A DNA stretch of 64,000 bases from Mycobacterium sp. ACS1612 (GCF_001667505.1 NZ_LZHZ01000067.1:1-64000); one strand, 5' to 3'. Positions 51,504 through 60,700 are shown, numbered from the stretch's first letter. A program made the numbers and translations. The notes: a model not told the origin generated them from the letters alone.

Positions 51504-51759
51504 GTACGCCGCGTTCGCGGCGTTCGGCGTTGATGCGGTCGCGTTTGTTGTGTTCGCGGGTTTGTTGGCGTCGCGGCATCATCAGCGTCTGGTATGGGCT
51601 GGGTTCGTCAACCGTCGACACGGGTAGCGCCCCGGTCGACTGGCCGAGAATCGGGAGCAGTGCCGCGCCGTGCGCCTCGCTGGTATAGGTGTGTCCGGTC
51701 GGGCTGGTCAAGGTCAGCGTGCCGTCGGGCAACTGCTGCTCGACCCACCCGCGATGAAA
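51436..51759 (-). pseudogene. C-terminal fragment of a DUF222/HNH endonuclease (13E12-repeat type) protein
   Basis: The minus strand reads 'FHRGWVEQQLPDGTLTLTSP', 'TGHTYTSEAHGAALLPILGQ', then 'TLMMPRRQQTREHN', 'RINAERRERG' and the terminal 'ANYQPPPF' with TGA at 51436-51438. These match the region after the HNH core in actinobacterial DUF222 proteins, which often end in a similar Pro-Pro-Pro-Phe. The DUF222 domain and HNH residues are missing; the piece starts abruptly near 51759. Its 3' end overlaps the mmpL 3' end antisense by 68 nt. Confidence 0.75.
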
Positions 51760-51764
51760 CGTAT

Positions 51765-52102
51765 TTACAGATGGTGATTCCGGCTTTGTCCTTGCGCGTC
51801 CTTTGAGCCGATGTTTAGCTCCTTCACCGGCCAGGCGGCGATCGATCGTGGCCGCAGCGCTTCGATGACATCGGCACCGTCCTTCACTGGCCGGGACTGC
51901 GTGGGGTCAGCACCTTGGGTTGCAGGGCCGCTGCCAGCGCCTTGCGGGCATGGTCTCGGTGCCACCCGGTGTTGGCGCATAGCTCGTCGAGAATGCGAGT
52001 CTTGCCGCGCTTACTCGCCAGTTGGTAGGGGCTTGCGGTCGTCTCGGTGACTGCTCTGCGCTCTGCCAGTGTCAACCCCATCCAGTGGGCGTACGCGCGC
52101 AT
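51765..52102 (-). pseudogene. transposase/integrase remnant (N-terminal part, frameshifted)
   Basis: Minus-strand ORF 51884-52102 reads 'GLTLAERRAVTETTASPYQL' and 'ILDELCANTGWHRDHARKAL', a helix-turn-helix start shared by a family of actinobacterial integrase-catalytic transposases. It stops at 51884. In another frame the next family block, 'VKDGADVIEALR', follows. The catalytic domain is absent. No terminal inverted repeats or target-site duplication could be recognised, so this is a scar rather than an element. Confidence 0.65.
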
Positions 52103-52224
52103 TTTCGATGAGGCAACGAATCACCCATTCGCGCGCATATCTGGAGAGTCAACGCGAGATCCCCATCCGCGATACCTCCGAACACATGTCCGATAATGCC
52201 ATCCGGGCCCGACAAATCGGGGGC

Positions 52225-52962
52225 TCAGAGTTTGGAAGCGGCGTCCTCGTCGAGTAGCCACACGGTCTGGTCGCGGCCGACGGCACCGGCCGCGGGCACG
52301 TCGACCGGGTCGGCGCCGCCGATGGCTGCTGCCACCGCATCGGCCTTGCCTGCACCGGACACCACGAGCCAGACCTCGCGCGACCGTTGAATCGCCGGGA
52401 GCGTCAATGTGATTCGGCGTGGCGGCGGCTTGGGGGAGTCCGCCACACCGAGCACCAGTCGGTCGGTCTCCCGCATCGCCGGCGTGTCGGGGAACAGCGA
52501 GTTGATGTGCCCCTCGGGTCCCATCCCGAGCAGATGCACGTCGAAAACCGGTGCTGGCTCTCCGGCTTCGGCGTTCGCCGCCAGCACCTGGGCGTAGTCG
52601 GCCGCCGCGGCATCCAGGTCGTCGCCGAACGCGGCACCGCTCGCCGCCATCGGATGTACGTTGGCGGCCGGGATGTCGACGTGGTCGAGCAGCGCTTCGC
52701 GGGCCTGCTTGTAGTTGCGCTCGTCGTCGTCTTCCGGCACGAACCGGTCGTCGCCCCAATAGAAGTGCACCCTGGACCAGTCGATCTGGTCGGCGTGTTC
52801 GGCCAACCGCTTCAGCAACCCGATCCCGGTGCCGCCGCCCGTCAGGACGATGGACGCCCGGCCGCGGAACTGGATCACCGAGTTGATCTCCTGGGCCAGT
52901 CGGTCGCCGGCCGCCGCGACAAGCCCGTCCGTGTCCGGATACCTGTGCACCGACACACTCAT
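52225..52962 (-). CDS. pgl: 6-phosphogluconolactonase
   Basis: Protein of 245 aa (devB in M. tuberculosis). It hydrolyses 6-phosphogluconolactone after Zwf. 'ASIVLTGGGTGIGLLKRLAE' is the sugar-phosphate loop, 'VHFYWGDDRFVPEDDDERNY' holds the family signature, and 'LLGMGPEGHINSLFPDTPAM' carries the catalytic His. Last gene of tkt-tal-zwf-opcA-pgl; ATG 52962 overlaps the opcA stop (ATGA). Confidence 0.96.
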   Translation of the reverse strand: MSVSVHRYPDTDGLVAAAGDRLAQEINSVIQFRGRASIVLTGGGTGIGLLKRLAEHADQIDWSRVHFYWGDDRFVPEDDDERNYKQAREALLDHVDIPAANVHPMAASGAAFGDDLDAAAADYAQVLAANAEAGEPAPVFDVHLLGMGPEGHINSLFPDTPAMRETDRLVLGVADSPKPPPRRITLTLPAIQRSREVWLVVSGAGKADAVAAAIGGADPVDVPAAGAVGRDQTVWLLDEDAASKL

Positions 52963-53870
52963 ACGTATTGCACTTTCTCGATGCCCTGCAATGCCTCGTG
53001 GTAGATCTCGTCGGCGTCCAGCCTGCGCAGGTCCTCAGCGAGGCATTCCTTGGCTTCCCTGCGCGCCAACGGGATTCGTGCCTCAGGCCTGCCGGTGCGG
53101 GTCAGGGTCGCGGTGACGCCCGTCTGCGGCCGGCGCAGCGTGATCGTCTCGCTGGTGCGGACCAATTCCACCTTCAGTTCGCCGACCGCGCGCTGCACCG
53201 GGCCGTCGATCCGCTCGGCGAGCCAGCCCGCCAGCACGTCCAGCGACGGTTCGTCCTTGAGGCCCGACACCAGTGCCGAGGTGATCGGCTCGTGCGGTTC
53301 CTGGTCCACCGCCGAGGCCAGCAGCGCACGCCAATAGGTGATGCGGGCCCACGCCAGATCGGTGTCGCCCGAGGTGTAGCCCTGCAGTCGGCTCTTGATG
53401 GCAGCCATCGGGTTGGCACAGTCGGTGGCATTCGTGATGCGCCGAACCGCCAACCGGCCCAACGGATCTTGAGCGGGCACGTCGGGGCCGCCGGCCGGCC
53501 ACCACGCCACCACGGGGGTGTCGGGCAGCAGGAACGGCAGCACCACGCTGCTGGCGTGATCGGCCAGTGGGCCATGCAGGCGCAGGGACACCACCTCGCC
53601 GGCGCCCGCGTCCGCACCGACGCGCAGTTGCGCGTCGAGTCGGGATCCGGTGGCGTTCCGGTCCCCGGGCACCACGACGATCACCCGGCAGGGATGCTCG
53701 CGGCTCGCGAAGTTGGCCGCTTCGATCGAATCCTCGAGGAGGTCGTCCGAGTGCAGCGAGATCACCAGTGTGAGCACCCGGCTCAACGTGATGGCGCCGC
53801 CTTCTTCACGCAGCCCGGTGATCTTCTTGTTGATGTCGTTGGTGGTCGTATCGGGCAGATCGACAATCAT
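52959..53870 (-). CDS. opcA: glucose-6-phosphate dehydrogenase assembly protein OpcA
   Basis: Protein of 303 aa. Seen: 'MIVDLPDTTTNDINKKITGL', 'TLVISLHSDDLLEDSIEAAN', 'VSLRLHGPLADHASSVVLPF', 'LLPDTPVVAWWPAGGPDVPA', and a C-terminal OpcA domain ending 'DEIYHEALQGIEKVQY'. OpcA is an allosteric or assembly factor for G6PDH in cyanobacteria and actinobacteria. It begins immediately after the zwf stop, consistent with fixed stoichiometry. Confidence 0.95.
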   Translation of the reverse strand: MIVDLPDTTTNDINKKITGLREEGGAITLSRVLTLVISLHSDDLLEDSIEAANFASREHPCRVIVVVPGDRNATGSRLDAQLRVGADAGAGEVVSLRLHGPLADHASSVVLPFLLPDTPVVAWWPAGGPDVPAQDPLGRLAVRRITNATDCANPMAAIKSRLQGYTSGDTDLAWARITYWRALLASAVDQEPHEPITSALVSGLKDEPSLDVLAGWLAERIDGPVQRAVGELKVELVRTSETITLRRPQTGVTATLTRTGRPEARIPLARREAKECLAEDLRRLDADEIYHEALQGIEKVQYV

Positions 53871-55397
53871 TTAAGGGCGCCTCCACTCCCTGCCCATGCG
53901 ATGCATCATCTCGTCCGCTGACGCGGGGCCCCACGTCCCCGACTCATATGCATCCGGCTTGCCGTTCGACGCCCAGAAGTCGAGCACCGGATCCAATATC
54001 TCCCAGGAAAATTCGACTTCCCGGTTCACCGGGAACAGCGACGGCTCACCGAGCAGCACATCCAGGATCAACCGTTCGTAGGCTTCGGGGGAGTCCTCGG
54101 CGAACGCCGAACCGTAGGAGAAGTCCATGTTGACGTCGCGGACCTCCATGGCGCTGCCCGGCACCTTGGAGCCGAACCTGGTGGTGATGCCCTCGTCGGG
54201 CTGCACCCGGATCACCAACGCGTTCTGGCCGAGCTCCTCGGTCATCGTCTTGTCGAACGGCAGGTGCGGCGCCCGCTTGAAGATCAGTGCAATCTCAGTA
54301 ACCCTGCGCCCCAAGCGTTTCCCGGTCCGCAGGAAGAACGGCACACCTGCCCACCGACGGGTGTCGATCTCCAGCGTGATCGCCGCGTACGTCTCGGTGG
54401 TCGAGTCCTTCGAGAACCCGTCCTCCTCGAGCAACCCGACCACCTTCTCGCTGCCCTGCCAGCCCGCTGAGTACTGGCCGCGCGCGGTGGTCTGATCGAA
54501 CGGCTGCATCGGCTGGGTCGCCGACAACACCTTGATCTTCTCGGCCTGCAACTCGTGCGGGCTGAAACTGACCGGTTCCTCCATCGCGGTCAGCGCCATC
54601 AACTGGATCAGATGGTTCTGGATGACATCGCGGGCCGCGCCGACGCCGTCGTAATAGCCGCCGCGACCACCCAGGCCGATGTCCTCGGCCATGGTGATCT
54701 GCACGCTGTCGACGTAGTTGTTGTTCCAGATCGGCTCGTACAACTCGTTCGCGAACCGCAGCGCCAGGATGTTCTGGACGGTCTCCTTGCCCAGATAGTG
54801 GTCGATGCGGAACACCGCCTCCTCCGGGAAGACGCTGTTCACCACCTCGTTGAGCTCGCGTGCACTGGCCAGGTCGTGCCCGAACGGCTTCTCGATGACG
54901 ACCCGGCTCCACCGACCTTCCTGAGGACGCGCCAGGCCTGACTGCTGCAGCTGCTCGCACACTTCCTGAAAAGCCTTGGGCGGGATGGACAAATAGAACG
55001 CGTGGTTGCCGCCCGTGCCCCGCTCGGCGTCCAGCTTGTCGAGCTGCTCGGCGAGCTTGCCGAACGACGCGGCGTCGTCGAAGTTGCCCTGCACGAACCG
55101 GATGCCTTCCGCCAGGCGATCCCAGACTTCCTGACGAAACGGCGTACGGGCGTGCAGCTTTACGCTTTCCAGCACGACGTCAGCGAAAGCGTCGTGGCTC
55201 CAATCTCTTCGGCCGAACCCGACCAGTGCGAACGTGGCAGGCAACAAGCCGCGGTTCGCAAGGTCATAAATGGCAGGCATCAGCTTCTTGCGCGCGAGAT
55301 CGCCTGTGACGCCGAAGATCACTACGCCGCAGGGCCCAGGGATCCGCGGCATCCGCTTGTCGCGTTTGTCGCGAAGCGGATTGTGCCAATCCGTCAT
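53871..55397 (-). CDS. zwf: glucose-6-phosphate 1-dehydrogenase
   Basis: Protein of 508 aa (zwf2 type). NADP motif 'VVIFGVTGDLARKKLMPAIY', catalytic 'FRIDHYLGKETVQNILALRF' with Asp-His-Tyr-Leu-Gly-Lys, 'GRGGYYDGVGAARDVIQNHL' and 'RWAGVPFFLRTGKRL'. First committed step of the oxidative pentose phosphate pathway, making NADPH. The start is ATG 55397, which overlaps the tal stop (ATGA); the longer upstream frame is inside tal and not conserved. Confidence 0.97.
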   Translation of the reverse strand: MTDWHNPLRDKRDKRMPRIPGPCGVVIFGVTGDLARKKLMPAIYDLANRGLLPATFALVGFGRRDWSHDAFADVVLESVKLHARTPFRQEVWDRLAEGIRFVQGNFDDAASFGKLAEQLDKLDAERGTGGNHAFYLSIPPKAFQEVCEQLQQSGLARPQEGRWSRVVIEKPFGHDLASARELNEVVNSVFPEEAVFRIDHYLGKETVQNILALRFANELYEPIWNNNYVDSVQITMAEDIGLGGRGGYYDGVGAARDVIQNHLIQLMALTAMEEPVSFSPHELQAEKIKVLSATQPMQPFDQTTARGQYSAGWQGSEKVVGLLEEDGFSKDSTTETYAAITLEIDTRRWAGVPFFLRTGKRLGRRVTEIALIFKRAPHLPFDKTMTEELGQNALVIRVQPDEGITTRFGSKVPGSAMEVRDVNMDFSYGSAFAEDSPEAYERLILDVLLGEPSLFPVNREVEFSWEILDPVLDFWASNGKPDAYESGTWGPASADEMMHRMGREWRRP

Positions 55398-56512
55398 TTC
55401 TTGGCGGCGTCGAGCTGACCCTGTGTCGCCTCGAGCAACTCGAGCCACGACTTCTCGAACTTCTCCACGCCCTCGTCCTCGAGCAGCCTGAACACGTCCG
55501 GTAGATCGATGCCGACGCCTGCCAGCTCGTCGAAGATGGCCTGGGCGGCGTCCGCGGTCCCGGTCACCGTGTCGCCGGTGATGACGCCGTGATCGGCCAC
55601 CGCGTCAATCGTCTTCTCCGGCATGGTGTTCACGGTGTTGGGCGCGACCAGTTCGGTCACGTACAGCGTGTCGGAGTACTCCGGGTTCTTGACGCCGGTG
55701 GACGCCCACAGCGGCCGCTGCACCCGCGCACCGTCTGACTTGAGTGCCTCATAACGCGAGCCGCCGACGAAGACCTCTTCGTAGGCCGCGTACGCCAGCC
55801 GCGCATTGGCCACACCGGCCTTGCCGCGCAACGCCAACGCCTCCTCGCTGCCGAGCTTGTCCAGCCGCTTGTCGATCTCGGTGTCCACGCGGGAGACGAA
55901 GAACGAGGCCACGGAGTGGATCTTGGACAGATCGTGGCCCGCTTCCTTGGCCTTCTCCAGGCCAGCCAGATAGGCGTCCATCACGAGGCGGTGCCGCTCG
56001 ACGGAGAAGATCAGCGTCACGTTGACCGAAATGCCTTCTGCGATAACGGCGGTGATCGCAGGCAGCCCCGCCATCGTGGCCGGAATCTTGATCAGCAGGT
56101 TCGGCCGGTCGACGATCTTCCACAGTTCGATCGCCTGGAGGATCGTCTTGTCGGTGTCGTGCGCCAACCGCGGGTCCACCTCGATGGACACCCGGCCGTC
56201 GACGCCGTCGGACTGCTCGTACTGTTTGGCCAGCACGTCACACGCGTTGCGGACGTCGTCGGTGGTGACGGTGCGGATGGTGGCGTCGACGTCGGCGCCA
56301 CGCTCGGCGAGTTCGGAGACCTGCTCGTCGTAAGCGTGGCCCTTGGACAGCGCGGCCTGGAAGATCGACGGGTTGGTGGTCACGCCGACCACGCTCTTGG
56401 TGTCGATCAACTCCTGCAGGTTGCCTGTCTGCAGGCGATCGCGGGACAGGTCGTCCAGCCATACGGAGACACCTGCTGCGGATAGGGCTGCAAGATTGGG
56501 ATTCTGAGCCAT
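55394..56512 (-). CDS. tal: transaldolase
   Basis: Protein of 372 aa, the length of the actinobacterial single-domain TalA/B-like form. Schiff-base Lys in 'NLLIKIPATMAGLPAITAVI', N-terminal 'VSVWLDDLSRDRLQTGNLQE', 'VVGVTTNPSIFQAALSKGHA' and 'SVASFFVSRVDTEIDKRLDK'. It transfers dihydroxyacetone units between sugar phosphates. It starts 15 nt after the tkt stop and is coupled to zwf. Confidence 0.97.
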   Translation of the reverse strand: MAQNPNLAALSAAGVSVWLDDLSRDRLQTGNLQELIDTKSVVGVTTNPSIFQAALSKGHAYDEQVSELAERGADVDATIRTVTTDDVRNACDVLAKQYEQSDGVDGRVSIEVDPRLAHDTDKTILQAIELWKIVDRPNLLIKIPATMAGLPAITAVIAEGISVNVTLIFSVERHRLVMDAYLAGLEKAKEAGHDLSKIHSVASFFVSRVDTEIDKRLDKLGSEEALALRGKAGVANARLAYAAYEEVFVGGSRYEALKSDGARVQRPLWASTGVKNPEYSDTLYVTELVAPNTVNTMPEKTIDAVADHGVITGDTVTGTADAAQAIFDELAGVGIDLPDVFRLLEDEGVEKFEKSWLELLEATQGQLDAAKK

Positions 56513-56527
56513 GATCGGTCCTTTTCT

Positions 56528-58618
56528 CTAGTTGTCCAGTGCCCGTTCCGCGGCGGCCACCACAGCTTCTGGGGTGAAGCCGAACTCGCGGAACAGCGTC
56601 TTGTGGTCGGCGGACTCGCCGTAGTGTTCGATCGAGACGATCTCGCCGGTGTCGCCGACCAGCTTGTACCAGCTCTGCGCCACCGCGGCTTCGACGGCGA
56701 CGCGTGCCGACACGGCCGGGGGAAGCACGCTGTCGCGGTACTCCGCCGGCTGCGATTCGAACCATTCGACGCACGGCATCGAGACCACGGTTGCGGTGAT
56801 TCCCTTGTCCGCCAAGATCTTCTGTGCGGCCACCGCCAACTGCAACTCGGACCCGGTGCCGATCAAGACCACGTCGGGATTCGCGTCGGGAGTGCCGCCA
56901 AGGATGTAGCCGCCCTTGGCCACGCCGTCAGCGCTAGTGCCCTCCAACACCGGGATTCCCTGCCGGGTCAGGACCAAACCGACCGGACCGCTGCTCGCGC
57001 CGCGCGCGAGGATGGTGCGCCACGCGTAGGCCGTCTCGTTCGGGTCGCCGGGCCGCACCACCGACAGGTTCGGGATGGCCCGCAGCGCCGCCAGGTGTTC
57101 GATCGGCTGGTGGGTGGGGCCGTCCTCGCCGAGTCCGATCGAGTCATGCGTCCAGATGTAAATGGTGTCGATGTTCATCAGCGACGCCAACCGCACCGCG
57201 GGCCGCATGTAATCGGAGAACTGCAGGAACGTGCCGCCGAACGCGCGGGTCGGTCCGTGCAGCACGATGCCGGACAGAATCGATCCCATCGCGTGCTCGC
57301 GGACGCCGAAGTGCAACACGCGGCCATACGGATCGGCGCTGAACTCCTTGGTGGAGATCGACGACGGGCCGAACGACTTCACGCCCTTGATGGTGGTGTT
57401 ATTGCTGCCCGCGAGATCCGCTGAGCCGCCCCACAATTCGGGCAACTTCGGGGCCACGTCGTTGAGCACCTGACCGAATGCGGCGCGGGTGGCCAGCGGT
57501 TTGGAACCCGGCTCCCAATAGGTCAGGTCGGCATCCCAGCCGTCGGGCAGTTCCTGCGCGATCAGCCGGTCGAGCAGAGCCTTGCGCTCCGGCTCCCGCT
57601 GCGCCCACGCGTCGAACTCGCTCTGCCACTTCTCGTGAGCTTCCTTACCGCGGGCCACCAGCTTGCGGGTGTGCTCGATCACTTCGTCGCTGACTTCGAA
57701 CGACTTGTCAGGGTCGAATCCGAGGATCTTCTTGACGGCCGCGACCTCTTCGGCGCCGAGGTCGGCGCCATGCGCCTTGCCGGTGTTCATCAGATTCGGC
57801 GCCGGGTAGCCGATGACGGTGCGCAGCGCGATGAACGACGGCTTGTCGGTGACGGCCTTGGCCTGCTCGATGGCCTCCCGGATGCCGACGACGTTCTCGC
57901 CGCCCTCGACCTCCTGCACGTGCCACCCGTAGGCGCGATACCGGGCGGCGGTGTCCTCGCTCAGCGCGATGTTGGTGTCGTCCTCGATCGAGATCTGGTT
58001 GTGGTCGTAGAACACGATCAGGTTGCCGAGCTGCTGGGTGCCCGCCAACGACGACGCTTCGCTGGTGACACCTTCCTCGATGTCGCCGTCCGAGGCGATG
58101 ACGTAGATGTAGTGGTCGAACGGACTGGTGCCCGGTGCGGCGTCGGGATCGAACAGACCACGCTCGTAGCGCGACGCCATCGCCATGCCGACCGCCGACG
58201 CCAGGCCCTGGCCGAGCGGTCCCGTGGTGATCTCAACGCCCCTGGTGTGGCGGAACTCCGGGTGCCCGGGCGTCTTGGACTTGAAGGTGCGCAGCGACTC
58301 GATGTCGGACAGCTCGAGTCCGAACCCGCCCAGGTACAGCTGGATGTACAACGTCAGGCTGGAATGCCCGCAGGACAGCACGAAGCGGTCGCGGCCCAGC
58401 CAGTGCACATCGCTGGGGTCGTGGCGCATCTCCCGTTGGAACAGGGTGTACGCCAGGGGAGCGAGACTCATGGCCGTGCCGGGGTGGCCGTTGCCGACCT
58501 TGTGTACCGCGTCCGCGGCCAACACTCTGACGGTGTCCACTGCCCGCGAGTCCAGCTCGGTCCAGTCGTGGGGGTGATTCGGCCGGGTCAGGACAGAGAT
58601 CTCGTCGAGAGTGGTCAC
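56528..58618 (-). CDS. tkt: transketolase
   Basis: Protein of 696 aa. Thiamine-diphosphate motif from 'ASDGDIEEGVTSEASSLAGT' through 'LIVFYDHNQISIEDD', His at 'VGNGHPGTAMSLAPLAYTLF', 'GHSSLTLYIQLYLGGFGLEL', 'FGVREHAMGSILSGIVLHGP' and 'TIYIWTHDSIGLGEDGPTHQ'. GTG 58618 is preceded by AAGGAG at 8-nt spacing and gives the conserved start. It heads the operon tkt-tal-zwf-opcA-pgl and diverges from ctaB across a 176-nt region. Confidence 0.97.
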   Translation of the reverse strand: MTTLDEISVLTRPNHPHDWTELDSRAVDTVRVLAADAVHKVGNGHPGTAMSLAPLAYTLFQREMRHDPSDVHWLGRDRFVLSCGHSSLTLYIQLYLGGFGLELSDIESLRTFKSKTPGHPEFRHTRGVEITTGPLGQGLASAVGMAMASRYERGLFDPDAAPGTSPFDHYIYVIASDGDIEEGVTSEASSLAGTQQLGNLIVFYDHNQISIEDDTNIALSEDTAARYRAYGWHVQEVEGGENVVGIREAIEQAKAVTDKPSFIALRTVIGYPAPNLMNTGKAHGADLGAEEVAAVKKILGFDPDKSFEVSDEVIEHTRKLVARGKEAHEKWQSEFDAWAQREPERKALLDRLIAQELPDGWDADLTYWEPGSKPLATRAAFGQVLNDVAPKLPELWGGSADLAGSNNTTIKGVKSFGPSSISTKEFSADPYGRVLHFGVREHAMGSILSGIVLHGPTRAFGGTFLQFSDYMRPAVRLASLMNIDTIYIWTHDSIGLGEDGPTHQPIEHLAALRAIPNLSVVRPGDPNETAYAWRTILARGASSGPVGLVLTRQGIPVLEGTSADGVAKGGYILGGTPDANPDVVLIGTGSELQLAVAAQKILADKGITATVVSMPCVEWFESQPAEYRDSVLPPAVSARVAVEAAVAQSWYKLVGDTGEIVSIEHYGESADHKTLFREFGFTPEAVVAAAERALDN

Positions 58619-58737
58619 GTGGCGAACTCCTTGTCGAGGATGGGGCTCCGCTAGCTGCTTGTCTAGAAAACACCCTAGTGCGGCAGAGCCATCCGGTGCA
58701 GCGGCGCGGGGGACGATTAGGAAGGCGTTTAGGCGCG

Positions 58738-58760
58738 GTCTACCATCGTCTGTAGTAGAC
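58738..58760 (+). promoter_or_regulatory. candidate ctaB promoter with overlapping inverted repeat
   Basis: TACCAT at 58741-58746 is a good -10 element. It gives a leader of roughly 40 nt that contains GAGGAG 8 nt before the ctaB GTG (58795). GTCTAC (58738-58743) and GTAGAC (58755-58760) form an inverted repeat around it, a possible operator. Confidence 0.35.
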
Positions 58761-58794
58761 GCCGCGTGCGGCGGCGACGCTGAGGAGTAACTGC

Positions 58795-59727
58795 GTGAGA
58801 ATTCGCGAAGGCAGCCTTGTCGAAGGGTCGCCGAATCGAATCCGCAACAAGTTCCTCGGCTACCTCGCATTGACCAAGCCCAGGGTTATCGAGCTGCTGC
58901 TCGTCACCACGATTCCGGCGATGCTGCTGGCCCACCGCGGCTCGGTCGATCCGCTGCTGATCGCCAACACGCTGTTCGGCGGGCTGCTGGCAGCCGCGGG
59001 AGCCAACACGCTGAACTGCGTGGCCGACGCCGACATCGACAAGAAGATGAAGCGGACCTCGCGTCGGCCGCTGGCCAGGGACACCGTGCCGCGCAGCCAC
59101 GCGCTGGTGTTCGGGCTCGCGCTGTCGGTGGGGTCGTTCTTCTGGTTGTGGTGGACGACGAACATGCTGTCCGCGCATCTGGCGGGCGCCACCATCGCGT
59201 TCTACGTGCTGGTCTACACGCTGCTGCTGAAGCGGCGCACGTCGCAGAACGTGGTGTGGGGCGGCGCCGCGGGCTGCATGCCGGTGATGATCGGCTGGTC
59301 GGCGGTCACCGGAACCATCCAGTGGCCCGCGCTGGTGATGTTCGCGATCATCTTCTTCTGGACTCCGCCGCACACCTGGGCGCTGGCTATGCGCTACAAG
59401 GAAGACTACCAGGCGGCCGGCGTGCCAATGCTGCCCGCCGTGGCCACCGAGCGGCAGGTCACCAAGCAGATCCTGGTTTACACCTGGCTGACCGTGCTGG
59501 CGACGTTGGCGTTGGCGTTGGCGACGGGTTGGCTGTATGCGTCGGTGGCCATCCTGGCGGGTGCCTGGTTCCTGGTGATGGCGCATCAGTTGTACGCCGG
59601 CGTGCGTCGCGGTGAGCCGGTGAAGCCGCTGCGGCTGTTCCTGCAGTCCAACAACTATCTCGCCGTCATCTTCCTGGCGCTCGCAGTGGATTCGGCGCTG
59701 GCGCTGCCGAGGCTGTTAGGGCACTAA
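58795..59727 (+). CDS. ctaB: protohaem IX farnesyltransferase (haem O synthase)
   Basis: Protein of 310 aa, nine membrane helices. UbiA-type prenyl diphosphate motif 'NCVADADIDKKMKRTSRRPL' (Asn-x-x-x-Asp-x-x-x-Asp) and the second motif 'YKEDYQAAGVPMLPAVATER'. Start GTG 58795 with GAGGAG upstream; 'LALTKPRVIELLLVTTIPAM' is the family N-terminus. It makes haem O, which CtaA (encoded 1.9 kb downstream) converts to haem A for cytochrome c oxidase. Its 3' end overlaps qor by 12 nt. Confidence 0.97.
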   Translation: MRIREGSLVEGSPNRIRNKFLGYLALTKPRVIELLLVTTIPAMLLAHRGSVDPLLIANTLFGGLLAAAGANTLNCVADADIDKKMKRTSRRPLARDTVPRSHALVFGLALSVGSFFWLWWTTNMLSAHLAGATIAFYVLVYTLLLKRRTSQNVVWGGAAGCMPVMIGWSAVTGTIQWPALVMFAIIFFWTPPHTWALAMRYKEDYQAAGVPMLPAVATERQVTKQILVYTWLTVLATLALALATGWLYASVAILAGAWFLVMAHQLYAGVRRGEPVKPLRLFLQSNNYLAVIFLALAVDSALALPRLLGH

Positions 59728-60687
59728 CACCACCGAGCCGACGGTCTTGCGGCCCTGCAGGTCGCGGTGCGCCTGCTCGGCATTCTCCAGCTGGTAGTGC
59801 TCGCTGACCGTGATGTCGATGGTGCCTGAGGCGATCGCGTCCAGCAGTTCACCTGCCCGCCAAGCAAATTCGTCGGGTGTGCGGGTGTGGTGGACAAGCG
59901 TGGGCCGGGTCAGGAACAGCGAACCGGCCGCGTTGAGCCGCTGCGGGTCGAACGGGGGCACCGGACCGCTGGACGCGCCGAACAGCGCGACCGTGCCGCG
60001 GATCCGGCAACTGGCCAGGCTCGCCTCGAACGTGTCCGCGCCGACACCGTCGTAGACCGCCGCGACACCGCCGTCGGTCAGGTCCTTGATCGTGGCGCCG
60101 AACGCCTCCGGGTCGTCCGGATAGCCGAGCACCTCGACGGCGCCGGCCTTACGGGACAACTCGCGCTTCTCGGGCGTCGACACCGTGGTGATCACCCGCA
60201 CGGCGAGGCTGGTGGCCCACTGCGTCAGGATCAGCCCGACACCGCCCGCGCCCGCGTGCACCAGCACGGCGTCGCCCTCCTGCACCGGATACGTCGACTT
60301 GATCAGGTAATGCGCCGTCATGCCCTTCAACAGCGACGCTGCGGCCACATCGGCGGTGACGCCGTCGGGCACGTAGGCGCAGAAATCGGCTGGCGCGACA
60401 CAGTATTCGGCGTACGCACCGACCGCCTGCGCGGTGACGACGCGGTCCCCGACGCTCAACGCCGCGACGTCGTCACCGACCGCCTCGACCGTGCCGCACA
60501 CCTCGGTGCCGAGCACGAACGGCAGTTCCCGCGGATACAGACCCGACCGGAAGTACGTGTCGATGAAGTTCACCCCGATGGCTTCGGCCTTGATCATTAC
60601 CTCGCCCGGCCCAGGAGAGGGCTGGTCGGTGTCGACGTAGTTCAGGACTTCGGGTCCGCCGGTCTCGGCGACTTGGATGGCCTTCAT
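59716..60687 (-). CDS. qor: NADPH:quinone oxidoreductase (zinc-free MDR family)
   Basis: Protein of 323 aa. N-terminal GroES-like part 'GEVMIKAEAIGVNFIDTYFR' and 'LPFVLGTEVCGTVEAVGDDV'. Rossmann part 'DAVLVHAGAGGVGLILTQWA' with 'AVRVITTVSTPEKRELSRKA' and 'VAAVYDGVGADTFEASLASC'. No structural or catalytic zinc cysteines, as in QOR/crystallin-type enzymes. It reduces quinones or enones with NADPH. ATG 60687 faces the ATP-grasp start at 60706, with only 18 nt between. Confidence 0.94.
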   Translation of the reverse strand: MKAIQVAETGGPEVLNYVDTDQPSPGPGEVMIKAEAIGVNFIDTYFRSGLYPRELPFVLGTEVCGTVEAVGDDVAALSVGDRVVTAQAVGAYAEYCVAPADFCAYVPDGVTADVAAASLLKGMTAHYLIKSTYPVQEGDAVLVHAGAGGVGLILTQWATSLAVRVITTVSTPEKRELSRKAGAVEVLGYPDDPEAFGATIKDLTDGGVAAVYDGVGADTFEASLASCRIRGTVALFGASSGPVPPFDPQRLNAAGSLFLTRPTLVHHTRTPDEFAWRAGELLDAIASGTIDITVSEHYQLENAEQAHRDLQGRKTVGSVVLVP

Positions 60688-60693
60688 GCTGTC

Positions 60694-60700
60694 TATCCTG
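60694..60700. promoter_or_regulatory. overlapping divergent -10 elements of qor and the ATP-grasp gene
   Basis: Plus strand TATCCT (60694-60699) is 6 nt before GTG 60706. Minus strand CAGGAT (60700-60695) is 7 nt before ATG 60687. The two -10 elements share five base pairs, so the 18-nt gap acts as one back-to-back promoter giving leaderless mRNAs both ways. Confidence 0.5.

Noticed and set aside
51765..52102. Intact insertion sequence
   Set aside because: Only the N-terminal helix-turn-helix part in two frames is present, with no catalytic domain, inverted repeats or target duplication visible.
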